Shown here piece after piece: positions 1 through 12,400 of a stretch of 64,000 bases of DNA (position 1 is the first letter of the stretch; each line of letters opens with the position of its first letter). Location of the stretch: contig NC_019880.2 in the NCBI RefSeq assembly GCF_002234675.1, forward strand, positions 14,311,756-14,375,755, given 5' to 3'. This DNA is from Oryzias latipes (taxonomy: Eukaryota; Chordata; Actinopteri; Beloniformes; Adrianichthyidae). The notes under the pieces were generated by a model, which saw nothing but the letters and a program-made list of their open reading frames with translations, had not been told where the DNA came from and searched no databases. A program made the position numbers and the translations under genes.

Positions 1-283
1 ACGGGGGAACCCCCGAAACAATGACACGCGTCGACGGCACCGCGAGCGGGGACACCTGCAGGAACTCCCCGCCCACAGTGACGCCACACGCGATCAAGTC
101 AGATACCAAACGCTCCTCCGTCAGAAAAACTATCACTCCTTTGTTCATCCGAGAAGCATAAGTAATGTTGGCGTGACCAACTAAGTCTCCCACGGCAAGG
201 AGAATTGTCTCCACAGACACCTGTGGGTCGGGTTGGACGCGGACCCCATGCCTCAGGGACAAGGACGGCGTCTGAGACACCAT
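1..283 (-). mobile_element. 5' part of ORF1 (gag-like) of a Tx1/L1-type LINE, cut by the window edge
   Basis: On the minus strand an ATG at 283-281 opens a frame of about 94 codons with no stop before the left edge. The translation contains the blocks ASRMNKGVIVFL, FLQVSPLAVPSTRV and IVSGVPP. I recognise these from the gag-like ORF1 protein of fish Tx1/L1-clade LINEs, which normally continues into a CCHC zinc knuckle and a separate endonuclease/reverse transcriptase ORF2. Those parts would lie outside the window. The 5' leader of the element probably covers about 284-460. Insertion next to a GAAA microsatellite is visible. The family assignment is from memory of the protein pattern; that it is a retroelement ORF is more certain than the clade. 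Confidence 0.7.
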
Positions 284-474
284 CCCGGCGAGGCGGGTGA
301 ACCGCTGATCCCCCAAACTCACCAGTGAAAGTCGTTAAATACAGTAAATAACTCAAAATAGAAAACGAACAAAGGAGCACTAAACCACACAAACTTTCTG
401 TCAAACTCTCAAACTCACTCACTCACCCACACCGTCCATGCTGACGCCGCTACCAATCTCCCAGCATGCAGTGC

Positions 475-497
475 AAGAAAGAAAGAAAGAAAGAAAA
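475..497. repeat. (GAAA)n microsatellite
   Basis: About five tandem GAAA units directly upstream of the minus-strand LINE ORF1 leader. It may mark the 5' junction of that insertion. Confidence 0.85.
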
Positions 498-1950
498 CCA
501 AAAGCACTGGAATTTAAAGAAACATTTTTATATGATGGTACGAATGTAACCTACATAAATTGAATTATTCGTTTTTTATGTAGTTTTATGCTTTATTATT
601 AATTCCACCTTTATCTAAAAAAAACTAAAATTAGCGTTTTTGTACTTTCCTTTTCAAAATCATTAAGAATAACAACAACGAAAACAAGCCGTACTTTCTA
701 TTTATAACAGTGTTCATTAAACATAAGGGGAAATTTTTCAAATAAATAAAAAATGAAGTATGTGCCTTCATTTTTCATGTTGCATACGTCATGTACAATA
801 CACAAACTGGCCTCTAGGTGTCTCTCTTTAGTGAAAAAACGTGTCAAAGCCCTTGTTGGACTTACCGTGTTGGCTTTAAACGTGAAATTGACTACATTAC
901 TGCAAAAAGAAAATTTTGTTTTATTTCCATAAAACATAAGAATCATAAATGTAACTTTAATATCGACGTGTAGCAAGCAGTTCCTGAAATCCCTCACATG
1001 TCCCACCTGCAAGCAGCAGCTGTAGTGACTCAAACTGTGGGCGAGACCAAAAACATAAGACAACCAATCAGAGACCAGCAGACCAGCGGCGAGTCTTCCC
1101 ATTGGCCCAAGATCCCGTGGATCATGTTGGAGTGGCCCAGAGAATCCGAGGTGAGCATCGGCTGGCCGCAGAACAGAGATGAGGAGAAATTCTTTGCTCG
1201 ACCGTGAAATCGGGTAAGTAATTGCTCATCTTCACTCGGCAGCATCTGGTTTTGCACCTACAGCAGGCGCAGCTGACTTGAACTCACTGTCAGTCTCTAA
1301 TAACCAACTTCAACTTAGAAACGGGCTAAATCGCAGTTTCAGTCTAATCAAGGAAAAGTTAACATACGACAAATATGCGTCAGATCATTTGCAGTCGTAT
1401 TTTTGTCGCCATTAGCTAGAAACTCCCTAAAGGGTTATTGTGTTTTAACCTTTTCCATTTAACATTGCCAAATCCACCCGTGGCCGTGGCAAGGTGACAA
1501 GATCCCACGGGATTATGTTGTGGCGCAAACAGCAGGGATTCAGCGGGTAACATTAGAAGCACATGTGAGGCTGTTTGGCTTGTAAACAGATGTGGTGCTG
1601 CTGTGACGTCAGCTCTTGTGCGGCAGCTTCTTATATATTGATGAAATGCATCTTAGTAAAGGTTCATGTGTGGAAATGAAAATCATTTTTTTGCTTCTAG
1701 TTCTTTTTATGCCTAGTGAAACATCTCACCTGTAGGATGAAGAGGAGTGAAAATAATTCGTTTTTTACTTTTAGGCTGCACACATTTTGAGATGATAAAA
1801 TGTCTGCAGCATCACGGCCAGTCTTTCTATCTGAAATCCGATTTGTCTCTGTGTTCTACTTTCCCCCTGACAGCTTTGAGGCCAGGTGATGAATAGCCTG
1901 GTCCCACCTTCAGAAGTTCAGGCCTGTGTTCTCTGCCTGCGTTTTCCATC
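498..1950. other. Upstream flank of fmn1, with possible untranslated exons
   Basis: The left half is AT-rich without features. Between 1060 and 1150 there are two CCAAT-type motifs in opposite orientation (ACCAATC near 1064, CCATTGG near 1100) and a possible splice donor (GAG then GTGAGC at about 1151). A pyrimidine tract ending in CTGACAG at about 1873 could be the acceptor of the exon that carries the fmn1 start codon. No convincing protein-coding frame is present; the short frames here lack family resemblance. Confidence 0.4.
1604..1637 (+). promoter_or_regulatory. CRE plus TATA-like pair, candidate fmn1 promoter
   Basis: A perfect palindromic cAMP-response element TGACGTCA at 1604-1611 is followed 20 bp later by TATATA at 1632-1637. 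This is about 315 bp upstream of the fmn1 start codon. The arrangement is typical of a CREB/ATF-responsive core promoter, but no start site can be proven from sequence. Confidence 0.35.
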
Positions 1951-3469
1951 ATGGAGGGCACAAACACTGTGTTGATCCTCTACACCCCCATCTGTGAGCT
2001 GAGCAGCATCAGCCTCTACTTTCCCAAGAGGCGGCCCCCGAGCTTCAAATACAAAAGCTGCACGTCTCATTCAGAAAATACCAGCAATGTCTGTGACCGA
2101 AGGAAGGAGGATCTTGCTGCGTCCAGACAAAAGGGTCAGTCTTCTGACTGCTCAGTCAAACTCTATAACTCCCAGCAAGCAACAAAGGAAGCTGTTGCGG
2201 AGCTGTGCTTGCTGGCTGCTGAGCACCACCAATTGCTGGCAGATTTGTTGTCTTTGTGTCAGGATTGTGCCAACAAAGTCCGGATGGGTAACCAGGACGG
2301 GAAGCTTGAGGACGACATGGATACTGGAGAAGTTCATCCTCAGGTTCCCAACATCAGCAAGATTACCGAGCAGAAAAGAGTTTCATCCAAAACCAAAAAG
2401 ATGAGGAACAAAGGCGGGAACAAGATTGGCGACAGTAAGGATTTGTTACACAATAAGATGAAAAAGAAGGTCTCCAAAGATGCAAGTGAGGAGCCTTCAA
2501 CTGCCAACAAAACGTTCAACTCTACAGCTGTGCAAGCTAGGCTCATCCCAAAAATATCAAGCTCCGACCAAAGCGTCGACAACCTGGCGACTCTGTCAGG
2601 TGTCAGCTCTGGCATTTATCCCATCCTCCCAATGGAGGAACCTTTCCAAATTTGTCGCGACAACTGGGACTTCATGGAAGACAATCGCACACTTGACCCT
2701 GATTTCTGCAGCGACTTCTCCGAGTGTGACGGGGAGCTGGGTTATAAGTCCACCTCTTGCACTTTGATGGAGGGGCTGACGAGGCGGGAAAGTGGGAGCA
2801 ATCTTCGGCCAATGAGGAGGTTTGATTCTTCAGTTGGGGATTCATCAACGGCCAAGTCAGCTCAGCCGCTTTCCAGTGAAGTCAGCCAAAGCAGGACAGG
2901 AGTCAGGGTGGTGGCCAAAGTCCATGATGTGGAAGGAAAAGTGCTCCGTGTTGGTCACACCAGTCCAGACATAACAAAACCCCATCCAGGGACAAGTCAA
3001 TGTTGTCAGGAGACTGGAAGGTGGCGAGCATCAACTAAAGATGATCTGTTGGATGTTGGTAAGGAAAAGACATCAAATAAGCCAAATAAAGGTCTACGGC
3101 TGCCCTTGTCCTACACTACTGACCCAGCGGGCCCTGGGACGTCCCACCCAAAGAGCCCTTCGTCTTCTCTCGCTGGAGTATTCAACACATCTTTTCCAGC
3201 TTCAAATAGTCTCCAAAGGATGTCCCCAGTGTTGTCCCCTCTATCATCCAAGTCGCCGAACTCTCAGCTCAACCACCGTATTGTCCTGCTACCAGATAAA
3301 GATGAGGAGCTCGATGCAGACACATCCAGCAACACGGAGGAATCCAAAATCTTTACTGAAGTCACAGACAAGAACGGCAACAAGCAGACTGTGACTCGCC
3401 TGGGTCGGAACCTCAGCAGGCGACCGAGCAACTCCAAGTGGAACTCCTCCAGTAACTCCACCACAACAG
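1951..3469 (+). CDS. fmn1: fmn1 coding exon 1 (N-terminal region)
   Basis: Encodes residues 1-506. The start [20 protein letters not shown] matches the vertebrate formin-1 N-terminus (MEGT...L...PI.EL), and the ATG sits in a good context (A at -3, G at +4). The rest is low-complexity, rich in Ser, Lys and Pro, without a folded domain. An internal methionine at residue 112 begins MGNQDGKL, the sequence that forms the N-terminus of formin-2. Near the end, [20 protein letters not shown] resembles the SPVPSPLSP..QQHHRI block of mammalian FMN1. The exon ends in phase 1 at a strong donor, CAG then GTGAGT. Confidence 0.9.
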
Positions 3470-6400
3470 GTGAGTCATTAGAAATCCCACTTTGAGCTCA
3501 CCGGCTCGTGTCTACCCTCCCCGCCTTGGTGTAAGTGGAGACGTCTTTGCTTTTATCGTCATAAAGATCCTTTTGATCTGGCATCACTCCTGCAGTTTCA
3601 AAGAGCTCAGAAAAAGAAGACAAGGAGGTTTGTGTGTGTGCATGTGTGTGTTTAGGGTGTTTGTGGAAGTGATCCAACTGTTACTGTGCAGCAGTGTATG
3701 TGGCAAACATTTTCTGCACACACCATGTGAAGTGTTATCGCAGTAGAGTTTGTTCGACAAATAGGAGCTGCTTTTCTGGATCTTTGTGTTGGCTTGTCAG
3801 AGCTGTGATGCTGGACTGGATTGAAGCGGTGCCTGGGAATAGTTTCACTGATGATCCATTTTAACTCACTCAGCACTGCAGGGAAGCCAGAGATTAGTGG
3901 AAATGTCCCAGATCAAAGGCTTTAAGTTGACACAGAGTTCGACCTGACCACCGTTTTTCTTTTTTCAACACAGTGCTAACTGAGGCATTGCCAATTGGAA
4001 ATATTAACAGGCTTTGTTCCCCCTGTTTTCCACCTTAAAAGCTTAAATACGAGACCAAATGCTTTGAATAACAAAAGCTGAAAAAGGCTTTGCATGTAAA
4101 TCTGACAATGTCACCATAAATGGATTGAAACACTCCTAATGTAGTCTGTCTAATCCCTGCTGTAAGGTTAGCATAAGTGTGTTTTCAATCAGTGTTCTGT
4201 TGCAAGGCTGTTTTCTTGTTTAGCTTGTTTTAGGCACACTTGTTCATGCCCTTCCGTGACCACTTCCTCCTTTTTTCTAAAATATATGGGTCAGCACTCA
4301 CTCCTGATGTGTAATTAAACCTTTCTTCCCGGCTGCTTCCTCTGCAGTTTCAGTCATTGTTTGCCTGCAAGACCTGACGTGTTCTCTGTCAAAATTAGCT
4401 TTCTCCACTGTTTTTAATGAAGGGCTTTGGAAATATAAAAGGGTTCTGTTTTTAAAATTTGCAGAATTGATATTAAATCTATTTGTTTAGGTAGAAAATG
4501 CTTTATTGGCTCATTAAATTCATAAAGCGATTGTCCCTGAAAGCAGTTTCTTGAACTATTCTAGGCAAAGGGCTGCACAGTGTTTAGGGTTATTGCCTCA
4601 GAGGGAGAAGGCTCTGGTCCAAATCCTTGCTGGGTCCTTTCTGTGTGGAGTTTGCATGTTCCACCCGCGCATGTGTGAGTTCTCACCAGGCACTCTGGCT
4701 TCCTCCCACAGTCCAAAAACATGGTTCAGGCTAATGATCTGTCCAGGGTGAACCCCGCCTTTGCCCAACAGTAGCCGGGACAGGCCCCGCAACCCTGTGA
4801 CCCTGAAAGTGATACAGCGTGTTAAGAAAATGAATTAATGGATGCATTTTAGACAAAAACTACTTTCAGTTAGATTATAATGTAAAAGATTAAGATTTGT
4901 TTTAAATTTTATATGTAAGAATTGCTTACTTTTACCCAGAATTCAATGTAAGTTCACAAAGCGATGTAGGAACAGCCAAATTTCTGTTTAAAAACAGTTT
5001 TTAATCTATACTTAACTCCAAACTACATGAATATCTAATGGATCTTTTTTTAAATACAACATAAAAAAAGGATTTATGTGCAAATATGAAGACTTGCCCA
5101 TAGTAAAACAAAACATCAAGTCCCATAATTTATAACGGTTGTTCTGAGTTTTGTAGTTCTTGTGAGTTTTAAGTGTGTCAAACTGCACTGAACTGCTTTA
5201 GTCAGTCAGTGAGAGCTAGACATATAATGATGAACTTGTGATGCTGTTGTAATTCCGATTGTTTACTAGCTTTGTAAAGATGCAGCTAGATTATTATCAG
5301 ATAACAGTGGGTGGTGTCATTCAGCATGTGCAGGTGTGCTCTCAAAGAGATAATTTAGTCAGCATGATCCCGCTAAAATATTTCAAATTCTATGAGATTA
5401 GTCTTTGTTTACATTTTTGTTATGTTTTCTTCAAGCTTCTGGACAATCCCAGATCTAAAAATGAAACCTTTAATGTCCAAAAATATACACATATATTTTT
5501 CTAAGTGTTTCTGAATTTAGACTAAATGGGATGTACTTCAGGTGTACACAAAAATAAATGAACATCAGAGGGTCCTGGCTGAGGGCTAAGAGATCTTGGT
5601 GGCCTTTGATGGTTTGAAAAGGTTGAATGAATTACAGGCTGAGAGGCTCTATCACAGAGGTTGATTCTCATTCATCAGTGGGATTGTTCCTGAAGCAATT
5701 GTAATATTAAAAAAAAAATGACTAGTCCTCCTTTACTTCATGTGCTAATCATGTGTTTCTTTCCTTATAATAGACTATCTCGTGCATTACCTTTTAAGGG
5801 TGTTCTTTGTGTTTTCTATCTGTGCATGATTGGTAGTTTCATGTTTGTACACTGCAAAAAGACAGCCTAAAAGTAGGAAAAGAACAGTAATATTAAGAGG
5901 GAAATCACTAGAATGTAGTCAAAATCTGTGTCCATGTAGCAAGAAATTATACTTAATAAGAAATAGTACATTAAGAAATCAAAATCTAGAAACGAGTTTC
6001 ACACAAGCATTTCAGAAGGGTGAAAAAAAACTTTAAAAAAATGACTATGTTACGCCCTGGAAGCCTATTGTATTTGATTGAAATTGGGAAAAAATATGTG
6101 GGTTTTCTTTTCTAATTTTTTTTGTTTTTCATGTTAATTTTTTGAAAAACAAAAAAGGCAAAGAATTACAAACAGGCTGGGCAGTAACCTCATCTGCTCA
6201 TCAAAACGTTAAGATGGGCTGCAGTTCCTACTGCTAAATAGGACTAATACTTCCCCAAAGTTTTGTTCTGTACTGTTTGTGGATAAAGTACCGTAGGTAG
6301 GATGAACAAAAAAGACTGGCGATATCGTGACCAGCGCATAAAGAAAACGGACACGGATCATGTCTATGACACAGACACAGTGTGGCTTTTCAACTTTTAA

Positions 6401-9400
6401 TTGGAGGTCATCTTCTACTCCTCATGGGCAGATGGGGATAGAACCCAGCCTGTTTATAGTTCTTTGCTTTTGTAATTCTTAAAAATATTACCATAAATAA
6501 CACAAAAGATCAGAATGAACAATATGCTTTCATATTAATCAGCCCAATGAGTATTCTTTGCAGGTTTCATACAAAAATGTTTATGTACCTTGTAGTTCAT
6601 TTTGATAAGTGGCAAAAAAAACTAATGCAATTAGTAGAAATGACTCATTTTAGAAAAAGAATGAGATCTTAGTAAAGGTTGTTCCATCGTAATTAATCTT
6701 CACATTATGGTCTTCAAAACACCTCTCTGAGAGATTTAATATAGTGTCTCCATAATTCTGTCATAATTCAGTTTAATAAAATTCATTTCAAAGATGTATT
6801 AACATTTCTTAAATCAATCAAAATGAGGTTTTTATGAGTCCTAAATCAAGAGTATGGAATGAAAGGATTTTTACTCATTTAAATAACAGGTTCCTTATCT
6901 TTAGGTCCTAGCGCTTAATGAGACAAACATTTAAACATTTTAAATACAATGTTTTCCTATTTACACCCAACAGTTGGAGCTCCATATTTAGGGTGATGCC
7001 TGCATCCAGCCTAAAATGAGAACAACTCTTTAGAAAAATAAAGATTCAAAGTGCAAATTGATGTTGTCTGCCTTTTTTTCACTGTTGCTGACAGAATAAG
7101 GTTAGTCTTGGTAAACTTTGTGTAATGCAAATATCGATACACTGATAGTGCAATTATATATTTTAAGCAATGTTATGTCTTACAGACTTTTATAAGTTTC
7201 CAAAAGAACTAGGAAGCTGCTTTTTAGGCAAACTTAATGAGAAATGTGAACCATCGCGTCCTTAGCTGTACATTTTTATTTTTTACATGTTATCAACAGA
7301 CCCAGCATTCCCCATGTCTTCTTAGCCCTCCTATTCTCATTCTCCCGACGTAGGGAGGCCAATACCATAATCGGATTACCTAATATGTTCCAGCAAGGTC
7401 ATACGCAGCGATCACTGTGGAGAAAGAGTGCATCTCTCTTCTTTCCGTGCTCACTGTCGATCAACACAAAGCTCATTGCCAACCAGGATTGTTCCAACCA
7501 GTGAAGACAATGACCATCTATTCAGTTAATGAAGTCTGTTCTGCCAAAACAGACTACCAGAGCTGATGTGTTTGGGTGTTCTGTACTGCAAACCGAAAAA
7601 CAAGCAAAGATCATTCTCTTCTAGATTATGACACATTTTTGGAAGAAATAACAGCTCTACATTCACTTTGAAAAAAAAAAAATGTTCCATCAAACTCATC
7701 TGGCTTTACTGTTATGTGGTCTTTCAGTATAACAGTTTGAAAAACATCAGGTTTTTTTTGTTATATAGTTATTGTTTCACCTGCATGTTATGTCATGCTG
7801 AGTTTCTGAAGTGTCTTCTCTCAGACTCTGCTTGCAGCTGAAGAACCGGAGCCTGCACGAGCAGCAGATAAGTCAGCCTCCCTGACAGTCATCAGGAGAC
7901 AAAAGCCTGGGTCTAAAAAAAGAACTCCGTTCAGAGAATTAGAAGCAACATCATTCATGAAACTCAAGCCTTTTTGACAATTTCTATGTAAAAGTCAATG
8001 GGGCTGCCAGATACATCAAGTTTCTTTAGCTGGAAAGATAAATGCACATTTTTAAGAGCCTAAAGCTGTTAATTTGTATTCTTTAAACTTAATTTAAATG
8101 ATAAAGTATTGATTTTTACAGCCAAAGGATATTTTTTGTAGATTTAAAAACAAAACAGAAGTATTGTGTTATGTGAAGCTGCAAACAACATTTATTTTGG
8201 TTTTACAGCATCACCTTAACAAATGAACTCCCAGATCAGATTGACAGGAATCTCCCAGACAGATGTGGCTTTCATTAATCACATGGATGCGACTTAATTA
8301 GGTCAATTATTTTAGCAACTCCTGTCAGTTGCTAAACTGTAGCAAAGAGGATCTCTTGACCTGAATTTCAGTCAATTGTTAACTGAACCTGTGCCATTAA
8401 TTTTATTTAAGTTATTTAGATTTGTTCTTTAGATTTTTGGAAATGTTTTTTTTAATTTTTTTATTTGGAAACAAATGTCAATTTTTATTCTTTTTTTTTT
8501 TACAAAGGAATTTTTAATACACTTAATAAAAGTCTTGTACAAGGGTGTAACTTATTTTTATATATACTTCTGATATAACCAATTCGTTTAGTTCAAATAG
8601 ACAATTGACAGTGTAAAAGGATTTGGATGGAGCATTTGCAGTAGCTTTAATTGGCCACCAGGTTTCACTGTTTAGTGGTTGGGAATAAAAAACATCTTTA
8701 TAAAGTCAGATTTTTCTTAAATTTCTCCCATCAATAGTTTTCTTTTCTGTTTCCATTCTTTAAAAATTGTTGTTGCTTTACTCTTTTTCTGTATCCCCGT
8801 TGAACCGTGCTACCATGCAAGCCATGCAAATCTTCCTGTTTAGTTTAAAATATCTTATAATCAGATATTTTAGACATTTGTATAATGGATAATGGCTGAA
8901 AAGTTGCTCCCCAGTGTTCCTGGTGTCTCTTTGTCTGTGTTGCATAGCTGTTGACTGTCACAGGGTTCTCTCAAAAACTCCAGGAAAACATGAAAACCAT
9001 AACTGGTAGGCAAGCCAGGAGAGATTTCACAGAGTTTTTACCCTTTTAATAGAGTCTCTGAGAGATACAAAAAATATAGCAGGGATGAGGGCAAAAACAA
9101 CATAAATCTGTCTGATTTCAGAACAATTCACCTTCCTTGTGTCTGCTTCAGTCTGGCACTCCTTCTGCCCATTTCTCTTTCAAACTCTCAGTCCCTCTGC
9201 CATGATGAGAGTGAGGCTTCCTCTGCCATTGTGAGAGTCAGGTCTTATGTACCTCTTTGCCCACTCCCACCTAATTAGGCACTCTACTCAGAAGAAAATT
9301 ATAAAGAAAATTATTCTCATGAAATATTTCATATTTCCTTCAACAATATATTCACAAATGTCCTTCATAACATTTACTTCAACCACAATTAATTCCCCTT

Positions 9401-12400
9401 AAACTAAACAAAGAAAAAACAAGAAACAAAAACAAATGCTGCTGGGCTGTTGTGAGTAAGTGTTTATATGTGCATGTATGCAGAAAACTACTGATGACCA
9501 AGTGTGCACATGAGGTATAAACTGTAAAAATGAAGGGTGATTTGTAAGAAACTATGGTTTCACAACAGAAGAGTTTGATTATGACGTGGACGCGCACCAA
9601 CCTGTGTTTGTGTGTGTACGTGTGTGTTTGTGCTCATGGTGCTCGTTCAGACAGAGAGACGGAGCCGCTCTGTCACATTGACATTACACTTGATGGCAGT
9701 ATCAGCACTTATGTGAACAAACTACAGGAATGTTAAGATTAGTAAAACAGAGAAATCTATACAATCAATCAGAGCCAATTTTTTAATATAATTTTTCTTT
9801 TCTTTTTTCTTGAAGGAGGTCTAGAAAACATTGTCTTTCTTCATAAGCCTTTTTTACAACAACCGCAAATTGTGTTAAGTAGTTTTTTCCTTGGCCCAGG
9901 CTGAGCTTATCTCTGCTTTTGGAACTATCCCAGCCCACAGTCAGCAGTTTCTGAAGCAGAACCATGCAGCAGTGCATTATCATAATGAAGAGTTATTAAT
10001 CTAATCCTTTTTTCTTTCCCCCTCCCCTCCTGTCAAAGTCCCAGATAACTGCTGAGACTGAAAGCATAGCTGCTCTCCTAGAGTGAGTGGTTGTGAATGA
10101 AGCTAAACTTTAAAGACCCCTTTTTTCTAACAAAGACCCTCATCAGGATTTGTGTGGATTTCAGAGCTGAATTAAATTCATTAAGCTGAGAGGGAACTTC
10201 CAAGCTTATGTTGTGCAACTCTGCATTGCTTTTACGTTTCAAATGTTTTGCACTGCACTAAAAAAGGGGAACAAATTGTTTTGATTAAATGTTTTTTTCC
10301 TGAGGAAAATCTTTTGCTGTGCTTTAAATTAACTCAAACCCGTACATATGTGTCTCTGCATAAATGACCAACTATATTGGCAGAAACTGTTGATTGTGTG
10401 CTTTTAAATGCATAGGGAACTTATTTATGACTCAAGTATGACTTCATACATTTAAAACAAAAATGTGGTTAAATGTTTTTATTTTTTATTTTTTATTTTA
10501 TTTTCTAAAATTAGAATGAACTAACTAAACCTCATAGGGTCGAGAGGCCATTCTTGACCAATGAGCTTTAAAGTCACACTCCGATCATCTTTTGATTGAT
10601 TGTAAAAGTGTTTCCAGTGATCTTGTAATTATGATTATGCCGTTTTTTGCTATGATTAAAAAAAAAAATTTGTGGGTAGGACTAGTACAACGAAAATGGC
10701 GAGCAATATCAGAGCTATCCAGCTGTCCAGTTTCAAGTTAGATACCAGCTTGGTTGAAAAAAACAGACGTACATGGATCTAGTCGTCTACAAGTGGATGC
10801 ATCAGAATGGAGCAGAGAAGGGAGCTTGTAGCTTGAAGCATATGTCACACTTACAATCTTTTTCAACTGCATTTTTTCATCTGCTCCTGATTCACAACAA
10901 TTTGAATAGATAAATACTCAGAAATTCAATTTTAAGCTAAATTTTCTTTATAAATGTCTTTCATCGTCAGAAAAATTCCATAAGAACATGTTAAAAACAC
11001 CAGAAACACAATTTTCATTGAAGTGGGTCTTTACAACCTTGTATTTCCAGTAGAGCAAGACATTAGCGTGACTATAAACACAGGCTCTGGCTAATGCTGA
11101 GTAATTCTTTGTCATGTTGCAATTACAGTAAGGATTTCTTGAATGCAAAACAAGATTATACTGTAGTCTTTGTTTTTGTTCTCCTGTGTATTTTCTTATT
11201 GGATCACTGTGTGGATGGGAGCATGCTAAGTGCAGATAAAAATAGCTGTGTGCCTTCAAGCCTGCGGCTAAACAGAGGTCTGTCTTGCTGTCCGTTTGAT
11301 TATAAGATGCTCTGTTGTTGCGCTTTACTGCTTTCCACACTGTGCCAATGTGGCTACCCATAAGACCGACACAAAAGAAAAGAATAAAAGGAAAACTATT
11401 TGAAGTCAGAGCGACGTGGCTGTGTCACATGCAGCCTCGCCTAATATGCTGCAATGTTTGGTATTCATGCAAGTGTTTTATGCTTTAAACCCTTGTGCAG
11501 GAATATTACATATTAAATAGAGCATGTGGCTGTTTGTGTGTTTTTGTGTGTTTGTATAGAAGATTCCCTCTTCCGTCAGGATGATATTTGGATGTTGGAA
11601 AGTGAGGACCCTCAGGAGCCCCTTTCCCGGGTTCCTCGCCCTGATCACCTGGACTTCTTGCGTATCACACCCCCAGAGGATGACATCATTGGAGACACGC
11701 CCTACTATCCCAAACTGGAGTGCACGGTGGGAATCCTTAAATGTAGTCCATAGTAATATCTAAAGAGAGGCAGTAGTAGTGTGTTTTTCATCTGGAACGA
11801 CGTGCTCTTTGATTTTTTCTTTTCTTTTCCCCTCGTGACATTCACGGGGATATCTCTGTGTTTGGGCATCTGAGCACATGGCCATTAGTTCCTAGAAAGG
11901 GATTAGAAGGTCACTGACTGAGATCACTTCATGCTAACCTGGAATAATTGTTAAAAAATCACAACATTTATTTCAATCTCTTTGATTGGGTTGTATAGGA
12001 AGTTGCAAAACCAGACATGAAATATAATAGCCAATAAATTACCTGTAAATACACTTTGTTAAAATTTCCGTTCCTCTAATAACCATTAGCTATTTTCAAA
12101 TATGCAAGTAATGCAGCAAATGTCAACTACTATGAGAAATAATTTCTACCTTTGTGAGGCTGTCAAAATTCCTTCACAGCGTCTGGGCGAGGCCCTCATT
12201 CCTGTGGCAGATGAAGCGTATTATCTGGGAGTGGTTTTAGGTGGGTAGTCTGTGAGCTCATGATGTTCTTCAAACACAAGTCTAAGCACAATCATTTCAA
12301 CATAGCATGCTGAACAGAATGTGCTTTGAATCTGCATCATTAGAGCTGAATGTCTGAATCTGCCCCTGAAACTTCTATTCAAGGCCTATTTTGTCAAGCT

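Larger units (their letters stand above)
3470..11559 (+). other. fmn1 intron 1
   Basis: About 8.1 kb of AT-rich sequence without a supportable gene. It holds a degenerate interspersed repeat (4571-4848), an inverted-repeat element (6155-6470), a candidate solo LTR (8949-9345) and an interspersed repeat shared with the arhgap11a intron (about 10568-10700). Short GT/TG tracts occur near 3632 and 9604. Confidence 0.8.

Noticed and set aside
99-422. 107-aa minus-strand frame MSEFESLTES...
   Set aside because: It overlaps the LINE ORF1 frame in another phase. The other frame shows retrotransposon blocks; this one shows none and crosses the 5' leader.
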